Assembly: GCA_012522035.1 (NCBI GenBank)
Contig: JAAYLF010000223.1
Coordinates: 1 to 8,670 of the forward strand
Reading direction: 5' to 3'
Source of the DNA: Clostridiaceae bacterium
GTDB taxonomy: Bacteria; Bacillota; Clostridia; UBA1212; DUPL01
Length of the DNA stretch: 8,670 bases
Shown: positions 1-6,331 of the stretch, piece after piece
How positions within the stretch are numbered: the first letter of the stretch is position 1
Layout of the letters: the number at the start of each line of letters is the position of its first letter
The notes under the pieces: generated by a model
The model's database searches: none
Told to the model about the DNA's origin: nothing
The model's input: only the letters and a program-made list of their open reading frames with translations
Program-made: the position numbers and the translations under genes

Positions 1-414
1 ATTAAAGACGGATCAGCTCCTCTTAGAAGCACAATCGTTTCCTTTGGAAACCCGGCCATTTGGTGGGTTGGCATAATAGCTGTCGGATACACAGCAGTCA
101 TGGCAAGGAAGAAGAGGGACAAATACATGAGTCCTGTCATAGTCGGTGAAGGCCGTCAGTACTTTCCATGGATACTGGTAACAAGAGTGGCCTTCATTTA
201 TCACTACTTCACAGCAGTACCTTTCATGATTCTTATGATTGTATATGCAATCAAGAATTTATTGGAGGATGGAATAATCAAGAAATCGACTGTATGGCTG
301 TATCTGGGAGTTGTACTTGTGTTGTTTGTCATGTATTACCCTGTATTAACTGGTCTTGAGGTCAAGAGAACGTATGTTGAGATGCTAAAAATATTCTCAA
401 CCTGGGTATTCTAG
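1..414 (+). CDS. Dolichyl-phosphate-mannose-protein mannosyltransferase family (PMT/GT39-like), C-terminal part only
   Basis: The reading frame is open from base 1 to a TAG at 412-414, so the start lies outside the window. About 137 C-terminal residues are visible. They begin with a GNPAIWW motif followed by hydrophobic segments, then a short basic loop (ARKKRDKY), an FPWILVTRVAFIYHYF stretch and further membrane segments, ending in a short tail. GNPxxWW followed by R-x-x-FIYHYF is characteristic of bacterial PMT-family integral-membrane glycosyltransferases, which transfer mannose or another sugar from a polyprenyl-phosphate carrier to exported proteins. The next gene, 28 bases downstream on the same strand, encodes an enzyme of the type that makes such lipid-linked sugars, which supports the assignment. 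The exact sugar and acceptor are inferred. The catalytic N-terminal loop is not visible. Confidence 0.8.
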   Translation: MKDGSAPLRSTIVSFGNPAIWWVGIIAVGYTAVMARKKRDKYMSPVIVGEGRQYFPWILVTRVAFIYHYFTAVPFMILMIVYAIKNLLEDGIIKKSTVWLYLGVVLVLFVMYYPVLTGLEVKRTYVEMLKIFSTWVF

Positions 415-442
415 ATAAAATATTTAGGAAAGGGTTAGTTAA

Positions 443-1408
443 ATGGAGAAGATAGTCTGTTCAGTAGTTGTACCTGTGTACAATGAAGAAGAAGTAATCA
501 ACGAAACATACAAGCGGCTGAAGGGTGTCATGGACGGTCTTGATATCACCTACGAAATCATTTTTGTCAATGACGGCAGCCGCGACAGAACGCGAGAACT
601 TGCATTGGAAATCTGTAAAAATGACAAGAATGTCTAGTTTATAGATTTCTCGAGGAACTTTGGTCATCAGACAGCAATAACTGCGGGAATGGACTATGCA
701 TCCGGCGATGCAGTGGTTGTCATAGATGCAGATCTGCAGGATCCTCCGGAAGTTATTCCTGAAATGTTGGAAAAATGGAGAGAAGGATATGATGTGGTTT
801 ACGGCCAGAGAATCAAGAGGGAAGGGGAAACCTTTTTTAAGAAGATCACGGCAAAGATTTTCTACCGTACATTAAACAAGTTGACTGATGTGGAAATTCC
901 GGTGGATACAGGAGATTTTAGACTGATTGATAGAAAAGTATGCGATGCTCTTAAGAAGGTGGATGAGAAGAACAGATATATCAGAGGAATTATCAGCTGG
1001 CTGGGCTTTAAGAGCATAGCTGTGCCTTTTGTAAGAGAGAAAAGGTTTGCAGGAACCACCAAGTACCCACTCAAGAAAATGCTGAAGTTTGCAAGTGACG
1101 CAATAGTTTCCTTTTCTCACAAGCCTTTGAAACTTGCCACATATTTTGGCTTCTTCCTGTCCTTTGCAAGTTTTATATACCTGATAGTCACAATAATTTT
1201 GAAAGTGTTCAGCATTATTAAGACGGTACCTGGATGGGCATCAATAGTAGCCATAAATCTGTTCTTCAATGGTATTATACTTCTGATTCTAGGTATTATT
1301 GGAGAGTATATTGGCAGGATTTATGACGAGGCAAAGAACAGACCGCTTTATGTAATACGCGAACTTGTCAATTTTGACGAATCAAAATCCATAAACGGAG
1401 AAAGATAA
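443..1408 (+). pseudogene. Polyprenyl-phosphate glycosyltransferase (GT2, DPM1/GtrB-like), interrupted by in-frame TAG
   Basis: Read through one TAG at codon 65 (635-637), this frame gives a 321-residue GT2 enzyme of normal family length. It has the VVPVYNEEE start (residues 9-17), VNDGSRD (42-48), an FSRNFGHQTAITAG segment just after the stop, DADLQDPP (95-102, nucleotide-sugar and metal binding), and two C-terminal membrane segments (about 231-256 and 263-293). Such enzymes transfer a sugar, often mannose or glucose, from a nucleotide donor to polyprenyl phosphate at the membrane. The PMT-type gene just upstream would be a natural consumer of the product. The start ATG at 443 follows AGGAAAGGG (426-434). 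The codon before FIDFSRNFG is often Lys in relatives, so AAG to TAG is the simplest explanation. As written, translation yields a 64-residue fragment plus a possible restart at 689. It could be a true nonsense mutation or a base-call error. Confidence 0.8.
689..1408 (+). CDS. 3' open fragment of the GT2 glycosyltransferase
   Basis: This is the 239-residue open frame left after the TAG at 635-637, starting at an internal Met. It keeps the DADLQDPP donor-binding motif and both C-terminal membrane segments. It lacks the N-terminal VVPVYNEEE and VNDGS strands that complete the nucleotide-binding fold, so it is unlikely to be active alone. No clear Shine-Dalgarno site precedes 689, so the Met is probably just an internal residue of the full-length enzyme. 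Confidence 0.6.
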   Translation: MDYASGDAVVVIDADLQDPPEVIPEMLEKWREGYDVVYGQRIKREGETFFKKITAKIFYRTLNKLTDVEIPVDTGDFRLIDRKVCDALKKVDEKNRYIRGIISWLGFKSIAVPFVREKRFAGTTKYPLKKMLKFASDAIVSFSHKPLKLATYFGFFLSFASFIYLIVTIILKVFSIIKTVPGWASIVAINLFFNGIILLILGIIGEYIGRIYDEAKNRPLYVIRELVNFDESKSINGER

Positions 1409-1414
1409 TTTTTT

Positions 1415-1447
1415 AAAAAGTTCCTTTCATAAGAAGGGAACTTTTTT
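1415..1447 (+). terminator. Rho-independent terminator after the glycosyltransferase
   Basis: A 14-bp stem (1415-1428 with 1433-1446, one G-U pair) closes an ATAA loop, and its 3' arm ends in six T residues. It lies 7 bases after the TAA at 1406-1408 and ends the PMT/GT2 transcript. Confidence 0.85.
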
Positions 1448-1533
1448 GCTTGCGTCTTTTTGATTTGCTCGGACCAGTTATTTGCAAGAATATGTTTTTT
1501 TCTATTGGGAAGAATAGAGGTTGTCAAATCAAT

Positions 1534-1540
1534 AAAGGAG
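1534..1540 (+). promoter_or_regulatory. Ribosome binding site fixing the start at 1549
   Basis: AAAGGAG with an 8-base spacer to ATG 1549. It decides against the longer in-frame start at 1450, which lies only 3 bases beyond the preceding terminator and would read through non-coding-looking sequence. Confidence 0.8.
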
Positions 1541-1548
1541 AAGACGTT

Positions 1549-1815
1549 ATGGAACTAAACAGTGTTAATTTCAAAGGCAAGAATTACAGATTGATAAGTG
1601 ATATCAAATCTGATGATGGCGATACATCGATGTACAAGGCAAAAGCCGTAGACGATACAGGAAATGCGTATGAAATATACTGGGAAACCACGGATGAATG
1701 GGAAGATGCATTATTGGATGGGCTGGTTGAGCCTGAATATGATTTCAGTCAGGCTTGTGACTGGCAGAATCCATTAATGGTAAAGCGGCTTCAACAAGAA
1801 AAATATATACAGTAG
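1549..1815 (+). CDS. Small acidic protein of unknown function (88 aa)
   Basis: This is an 88-residue protein starting MELNSVNFKG and ending at TAG 1813-1815. It has 19 Asp/Glu against 9 Lys/Arg, with no signal peptide or membrane segment, so it should be cytosolic. The middle reads like a small beta-rich fold (YKAKAVDDTGNAYEIYWE) followed by an acidic, Trp-containing segment (TTDEWEDALLDG) and a C-terminal ACDWQNP motif. I have a general impression of similar small clostridial hypothetical proteins with a YEIxWE...CDWxNP pattern, but no known function. Terminators lie on both sides, so it is probably monocistronic. I found no strong sigma-A promoter in 1448-1533. The start is well supported by the ribosome binding site. 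Confidence 0.75.
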   Translation: MELNSVNFKGKNYRLISDIKSDDGDTSMYKAKAVDDTGNAYEIYWETTDEWEDALLDGLVEPEYDFSQACDWQNPLMVKRLQQEKYIQ

Positions 1816-1849
1816 AAAGAAGGCAAGTCTTGGGGCTTGCTTTCTTTTT
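1816..1849 (+). terminator. Rho-independent terminator after the small acidic gene
   Basis: A 14-bp stem (1816-1829 with 1834-1847, two G-U pairs) with a TTGG loop and a T-rich 3' end begins immediately after the TAG. It also sits 4 bases beyond the stop of the convergent gene at 1853. It may terminate that transcript too, although the minus-strand side lacks a clean U tract outside the stem. Confidence 0.75.
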
Positions 1850-1852
1850 CAT

Positions 1853-3835
1853 TCAATATGCGCACAAAAGCCTTTGTGTTACAATATCAGAATATATTTC
1901 CATGCCGCTGGTATTGGCAATATGAAGCACATCTTCATAAACTTCACTCGTAGACACGAAGTGTCCAAGCAGATTCTCCTTTTTTAATATGCAGTCAGGA
2001 TTGAAAATGACATCCTGGTATCCGTCAAATATGGCAACGTAAAATATTTCTGTTTCAACAATGTCCTGAAAGAAGTGGCTTCCATAAGACAATTCCAGCA
2101 TGAACCCATTTTTTTTTGATGAGTACTCGCACAGGACCTTCATGTTGCAAAGTTCTGCAAAGTGAACCGGCACTCCAAGGGAAGGAGTTGTGCTGCCCCA
2201 TCTGCCTGGACCGACCAGCATGGCGTTTTTCCCATTCATTTTTGAATTTATCTGTCCTATCAGTCTTGCCACTTCATATTTTCTCTGTTCACTAAGTTCA
2301 AGATATGAGCTTGAGTTGACAAATACAACAAAATCGACAGGCAGACGGACACTTCCGCCCATGAAGTTGCCTTTGCTTGAGAAGAAGCAGGCTTTCACAT
2401 CTTTAAGGTCCGGTATTTTTACTGTCTTGCCCAAACCTTTGGTTTGAAGCGGCCTGCATTGCAAAAGATTTATTTTAAAGTTTTTGTCTTGATTAAAGTT
2501 TGCAGTAAATTCTATATCCACAGGATAGTTATACGCAGTTGACAGGATTCTCAGCATTTCTCGCATGATGCTGGCATAATTTGTTTCTGTAAAAAGCTTT
2601 TTAAAGTCCAGCAGGTATGGCATTTTTATTTCACCATATCCAAGATCACGCATGCGGTTCCTGGTGGCATAGTCTGGACTTGCAAACAAAGTCATTTCAG
2701 TTTTCAATGGAAGATTTAAAACATCCTCCAGATCCTTGCATACCAGCATATTTTCAGCAAGCGAGATAAGATCCACTCTGTGTTGGGAAAATTTCTTCTG
2801 ATCCTCGTAATTCATAGGGGGAAGACGAAGTGGGTCGTCAAGACAAACTACTCTTACATAATCCCCATCAGTTCTGTCCACTGCTCTTGTACCCAATCCC
2901 AAAACAAGACGAAGCATTCCTGAATCCTTGTCGATTTTTTCATCCCATACATAAATGTTGGATGAAAACCCGACCCCTGCAAGATGAGGGAAGAAGAAGT
3001 CTCCATGCCTGTCTCCAGAAACCCGCTGCACCAGTATGGCCATTTGCTCGTCCTTTTCTGCCAATCCTCTGCTCTTCCTATAATTCAGTGCTTCCACATT
3101 CATGGTGCTTGCATAAACAGTACGCACAGCCTGTTCAAAGGCTTTATAACGCTCCTGTGGTGTGCCTTGATTTACACAGAAGACGCTTTCATACTTGCCT
3201 GCAAACGCATTGCCGAAGTTGTCTTCCAACAATGAACTTGAACGAATAATAATGGGAGATTGGCCAAAGTATTCCAGCATCTGAACAAATTGTTCCTGGA
3301 TATCCTTTGGAAAAGAACCATGCAAAAGCTTCTCTTTTAATTCTTCTGCGTATTTGTAATATCCTTCGGGAGTTTTCTGCTTGATGCGAAGCTTCCACCA
3401 GCCATTTTGGACAATATATGTGTAGAAAACATCGGAACCGATAAAAAATGAATCGTGAGGCTCCAGATATTGCGTAAGCTCCTTATCTTCCGTCTCCAGT
3501 ATTTTTCTTGCCAAAAGCATTCCCACGCTTTTTCCACCTATGAAGCCCGTGCCAATTACCCTGGATGCTATATCAAGTATATCCTTGAGTGTAAAGTATT
3601 TGTCGCACAGCTGAAACATTCTGGAGTCACTACCGATAAGCATGTGCATAAGGCGTTTTTTGACTGAATCCTGTTTTTTATCGGAAAAGCCAAGCATTCT
3701 TTTTGCTTTGTTGAAGATGGTATTCCAGTTATGCTGTTGAACAGCTCTGATGCATCCGAACTGGAAGTTATGCAGATAGCTTCCTGTCCTTGAATAAGGT
3801 GTGGAAAAAACATTGTAGGAGAATAGCGCTGCCAT
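1853..3835 (-). CDS. PEP/pyruvate-binding domain fragment (largest intact frame of the broken gene)
   Basis: This is a 660-codon open frame. From about codon 37 (WNTIF, 3727) it is the genuine continuation of the upstream KaiC-like segment and contains the whole PPDK_N/ATP-grasp domain and the C-terminal region. Its first 36 codons (MAALFSYNV...QQHN) are read out of frame over sequence that encodes RYSPTMFFPH...SSSDASELFNSI in the upstream frame. The apparent start at 3835 is therefore an artefact of the frameshift. No Shine-Dalgarno site precedes it. Confidence 0.6.
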   Translation of the reverse strand: MAALFSYNVFSTPYSRTGSYLHNFQFGCIRAVQQHNWNTIFNKAKRMLGFSDKKQDSVKKRLMHMLIGSDSRMFQLCDKYFTLKDILDIASRVIGTGFIGGKSVGMLLARKILETEDKELTQYLEPHDSFFIGSDVFYTYIVQNGWWKLRIKQKTPEGYYKYAEELKEKLLHGSFPKDIQEQFVQMLEYFGQSPIIIRSSSLLEDNFGNAFAGKYESVFCVNQGTPQERYKAFEQAVRTVYASTMNVEALNYRKSRGLAEKDEQMAILVQRVSGDRHGDFFFPHLAGVGFSSNIYVWDEKIDKDSGMLRLVLGLGTRAVDRTDGDYVRVVCLDDPLRLPPMNYEDQKKFSQHRVDLISLAENMLVCKDLEDVLNLPLKTEMTLFASPDYATRNRMRDLGYGEIKMPYLLDFKKLFTETNYASIMREMLRILSTAYNYPVDIEFTANFNQDKNFKINLLQCRPLQTKGLGKTVKIPDLKDVKACFFSSKGNFMGGSVRLPVDFVVFVNSSSYLELSEQRKYEVARLIGQINSKMNGKNAMLVGPGRWGSTTPSLGVPVHFAELCNMKVLCEYSSKKNGFMLELSYGSHFFQDIVETEIFYVAIFDGYQDVIFNPDCILKKENLLGHFVSTSEVYEDVLHIANTSGMEIYSDIVTQRLLCAY

Positions 3836-4377
3836 ACTTTTAGAGGGTGGATATAGGTTTTATCCTTGATTTGATACAAATCAAGGAGCAGCTGGGTTGT
3901 TTCACGAATCCCTGCAATGGTATTGTACGTGTGATAGTTGCGCATGATTGCAAAATATGCAATTGTATCAAGCTCATATAAATATGGACAGGTGGCTTTG
4001 AAGAAATTGCCTATCATAAGGTCTGAATGCCAATGTTTCAGCAAATCAGTCAGGCAATCAAACACGTAAAGCACACCCTTGCCTTCACTGTTAATTATGT
4101 TGTGTATTTCTGTTGTAAAGCTTTCTAAACCTTTTCATGCATCAACGTGATAGATATTGATATCTTTCCGGGAACCAAGAATGGGTTCATGATTTGCAAA
4201 GCGAATGTATACAAGCCTCATGTTTTGATTTTCTGCGGCTCCTATGAAATAACTGACCATCTCCTTGTAACCTGGCAAGGAATCCACTTGCCATACAACA
4301 TTATCGCCATATCTTAAATAGTCTATAACCTGATCAAAGGCTTTCAGCCCAGTGCTGATTTTATCATGCAGATTCAT
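1853..4377 (-). pseudogene. KaiC-like/PEP-pyruvate-binding domain protein, broken by in-frame TGA and a one-base frameshift
   Basis: Three open segments on this strand join into one protein of about 841 residues. The first 80 (MNLHDKISTGLKAFDQVIDY onward) resemble the start of a KaiC/RecA-like ATPase, but the P-loop site is degenerate (VDSLPGYKEM). A TGA at 4137-4135 follows NIYHVDA, and the same frame continues KGLESFTTEIHNII and YVFDCLTDLL (Walker B-like strand) to SSSDASELFNSI. The frame then shifts near 3728-3745 and continues WNTIFNKAKRMLGF. Next comes a PPDK N-terminal (ATP-grasp) domain with GGKSVGM (about 3538-3518), IIIRSSSLLEDNFGNAFAG (about 3253-3197) and LLQCRPL (about 2467-2447). 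A C-terminal region carries GPGRWGS (2212-2192). No phosphohistidine or TIM-barrel domain follows, so the complete PEP synthase or PPDK reaction is not expected. ATG 4377 follows GGGGA. The TGA stop is at 1855-1853. Confidence 0.8.
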
Positions 4378-4422
4378 AAAATTCCCCATTTCTTAGAAAA
4401 TATCAATAAATTGGTCAGAGTA

Positions 4423-4455
4423 ATTATACAACAACCTGCAGGATTCATGCCATAA
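4423..4455 (-). promoter_or_regulatory. Candidate promoter for the KaiC-like/PEP-binding gene
   Basis: On the minus strand a perfect TATAAT lies at 4428-4423, 46 bases ahead of ATG 4377. No good -35 sits at 16-18 bases. ATGGCA at 4453-4448 matches four of six positions but with a 19-base spacer, so the promoter call rests mainly on the -10. Confidence 0.4.
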
Positions 4456-4482
4456 TAACTTTCACCAAGGAAATTCATATTA

Positions 4483-4512
4483 TTGAAGGGATATCAGGAA
4501 ATGTGGTAAAAT
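4483..4512 (+). promoter_or_regulatory. Candidate extended -10 promoter for the rRNA methyltransferase
   Basis: TTGAAG (4483-4488), an 18-base spacer, then TAAAAT (4507-4512) preceded by TGTGG, which matches the Gram-positive TRTGn extended -10. The leader would be about 25 bases and includes AAAGGTGA (4531-4538) ahead of ATG 4545. Confidence 0.6.
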
Positions 4513-4544
4513 AAAGTCTAAAACTTTTTGAAAGGTGACCTAAT

Positions 4545-5774
4545 ATGAAGCAGGAACGGCAGTTTCCGAAAGTAATGATATCAAAAAAAGCAGAGCGGGG
4601 TGTCAAAAATGGACATCCTTGGATATACGGTGAGGAGATTTACGAAATAGATGGAACACCACAAAATGGCGGACTTGTGGATGTGTTTGCTGGCAAAGCC
4701 TATATGGGTACAGGATTTTACAACAATAACAGCAAGATCACAGTTCGCTTGATATCCCGCAATGCAAATGATGTGTTTGACGCCCGGTTTTGGAGGCGTC
4801 GTGTGGAATATGCCGTACGTTACAGGAAAACAGTAATGTCCGGTGAAGATTTTTCATGCTGCCGTTTGATTCATAGTGAGGCGGATCAGATGCCTGGGTT
4901 AATAGTGGATCGCTATGGCAGTCTGTTGTCTGTGCAGATTGCATGCCATGGCATGGAGCTTGTAAAAGACATTGTTCATAGAGCGCTTTTGGATGTACTT
5001 TCAGAAATTAGTGAGTCCATTACAGGGATATATGAACGTAATGACACAGCTTTACGTATCAGGGAAGGACTGCCGGAGAACAAGGGCTGGTTTTTGTTTG
5101 AGGAAATGAATGTGCCTGATTCGGCTGTTGTAGAGATTTGTGAAAACGGTGTTAGATATCTTGTTGATGTTGAGAACGGGCAGAAAACAGGCTTCTTCCT
5201 GGACCAAAAATATAACCGTGCTGCTGCAGCAAGGGTTGCCAAAGGAAGGAGAGTACTTGACTGCTTTACTCACACTGGTTCTTTTGGCCTTAATGCGGCT
5301 TTGGCTGGCGCAGAGCACGTTACGTGTGTGGATATATCTCAAACAGCTATTGATATGGCAAAAGAAAATGCTGTTAGAAACGGTCTTGACGGAAAAATTG
5401 ATTTTATTTGTGAGGATGTTTTTGACCTGCTGACAAGACTGGCGGAACAAAAATGTCGTGATTTTGATTATATTATACTTGACCCACCTGCGTTTACCAA
5501 ATCATCGAAAACGGTAAAATCAGCAGCAACAGGATACAAGGAAATCAACTTTAAGGCAATGAAGATTCTTCCCCGGGGTGGATATCTTGCCACATGCAGC
5601 TGCAGTCATTTCATGACGGACGACTTGTTTAGGAAAGTACTGGCAATTGCGGCAAAGGATGCTCAAGTATCCTTAAGGCAAATTGAAGCACGGCAGCAAG
5701 CTCCAGACCACCCTGTTCTGTGGAATGTCCCGGAAACGGATTACCTTAAGTTTTACATCTTTCAGGTTGTATAG
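4545..5774 (+). CDS. rlmI: Class I SAM-dependent rRNA methyltransferase, RlmI-like
   Basis: The 409-residue length is close to E. coli RlmI (396). The N-terminus KVMISKKAERGVKNGHPWIY is the usual PUA-domain opening of this family and binds RNA. It is followed by an EEHMT/RlmI-type middle with DRYG (122-125) and GQKTGFFLDQ (212-221). The Rossmann methyltransferase core has motif I VLDCFTHTGSFGL (237-249), CVDIS (261-265), the catalytic-region ILDPPAF (311-317), and CSCS (351-354), where the family places a cysteine used in 5-methylcytosine chemistry. The known role of RlmI is m5C formation at C1962 of 23S rRNA, but the exact target in this organism is inferred. The start at ATG 4545 follows AAAGGTGA with suitable spacing. 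The gene is monocistronic and converges with the flavodoxin gene 11 bases downstream. The frame is intact, unlike its neighbours. Confidence 0.9.
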   Translation: MKQERQFPKVMISKKAERGVKNGHPWIYGEEIYEIDGTPQNGGLVDVFAGKAYMGTGFYNNNSKITVRLISRNANDVFDARFWRRRVEYAVRYRKTVMSGEDFSCCRLIHSEADQMPGLIVDRYGSLLSVQIACHGMELVKDIVHRALLDVLSEISESITGIYERNDTALRIREGLPENKGWFLFEEMNVPDSAVVEICENGVRYLVDVENGQKTGFFLDQKYNRAAAARVAKGRRVLDCFTHTGSFGLNAALAGAEHVTCVDISQTAIDMAKENAVRNGLDGKIDFICEDVFDLLTRLAEQKCRDFDYIILDPPAFTKSSKTVKSAATGYKEINFKAMKILPRGGYLATCSCSHFMTDDLFRKVLAIAAKDAQVSLRQIEARQQAPDHPVLWNVPETDYLKFYIFQVV

Positions 5775-5785
5775 GCACACATAGT

Positions 5786-6304
5786 CTAAATCAGATTTTT
5801 ATCCTTAAGTATTGAAGTTGCCTGCTTGACCATTTTTTCCACATCCTGTTCGGTCAGCTTGTAATTACTGATGCTTTGAGGAGTAGGTTTGGAGTTGGAT
5901 GGCAAAAGGTCAGCTATGTATTGCTCAATAACGGCAGATGCCTCATAGCCAGCTATATGCATGAGCGCTTTTGGCAATCCTGAGTTGGCATACCCGCATA
6001 TGGATACAAATGCATATTTTTGCTGATGCTTATTCAATTGCTTCAAGTATAATTTTAAAGGGAAAGCAGGCTGCCCCATCCATACTGGTGCCATAAATAT
6101 GATTAAATCATAGGATGACATTAATTGTGGATCTGGTTCTGTCTTAGGTGTCCTGCGAAAAACAAAATCCGCAATTATCGTACCAATGGTTCTATTTTTG
6201 ATCTCGCGTATGCTAATATGCTCCGCATTTAACTCTTCAGCAAAACGCCTGGCAAAAGCCTCGTTATTACCTGTAAAGGAATAGGACATAATCAATGTTT
6301 TCAT
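5786..6304 (-). CDS. Flavodoxin family protein
   Basis: A 172-residue single-domain flavodoxin-like protein. The N-terminal strand MKTLIMSYS runs into the phosphate-binding loop SFTGNNE (9-15), which would hold the FMN phosphate. LIIFMAPVWMGQPAFP (67-82) is the usual second FMN-contact strand and loop, and SICGYANSG (101-109) is the third. There is no signal peptide or iron-sulfur cysteine cluster, so it should be a cytosolic FMN electron carrier or NADPH:quinone-type flavoprotein. The redox partner cannot be told from sequence. The start ATG at 6304 follows AGGAGT (6318-6313) with an 8-base spacer. It lies 27 bases after the dehydrogenase stop, so the two are probably co-transcribed from the promoter at 7404-7432. 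I see no strong terminator in the 11-base gap to the convergent methyltransferase gene. Confidence 0.85.
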   Translation of the reverse strand: MKTLIMSYSFTGNNEAFARRFAEELNAEHISIREIKNRTIGTIIADFVFRRTPKTEPDPQLMSSYDLIIFMAPVWMGQPAFPLKLYLKQLNKHQQKYAFVSICGYANSGLPKALMHIAGYEASAVIEQYIADLLPSNSKPTPQSISNYKLTEQDVEKMVKQATSILKDKNLI

Positions 6305-6331
6305 AAATTCACACTCCTGTTTGGCAAATCA

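Noticed and set aside
635..637. TAG as a pyrrolysine codon or reassigned sense codon
   Set aside because: TAG ends at least four other genes in the window (412, 1813, 5772 and 5788 on minus), no tRNA or synthetase for pyrrolysine is seen, and GT2 enzymes have no known need for it.
1450..1548. Longer N-terminus for the small acidic protein starting at 1450
   Set aside because: It would start just 3 bases after a terminator, without a ribosome binding site, while a strong AAAGGAG sits 8 bases ahead of 1549.
2830..3249. Plus-strand open frame of 139 codons antisense to the PEP-binding gene
   Set aside because: It has Cys/His/Pro-rich composition and no ribosome binding site, and the opposite strand encodes a clear domain.
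3568..3730. C-terminal tail of the middle fragment of the PEP-binding gene (TGIPSSTKQK onward)
   Set aside because: It is out-of-frame reading of sequence that encodes the conserved NTIFNKAKRMLGF segment in the other frame.
3728..3745. Programmed -1 frameshifting in the PEP-binding gene
   Set aside because: The direction fits, but there is no slippery heptamer or strong stimulatory hairpin at the junction, and the same gene also has a nonsense codon upstream. A simple indel is more likely.
4135..4137. TGA as selenocysteine
   Set aside because: The position is not a catalytic cysteine site of any known selenoprotein family, no SECIS-like hairpin is obvious just downstream, and TGA is a normal stop for three genes here.
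5052..5450. Minus-strand open frame of 132 codons inside the rRNA methyltransferase
   Set aside because: It is a shadow of a well-supported gene, with no family resemblance and no start signals.
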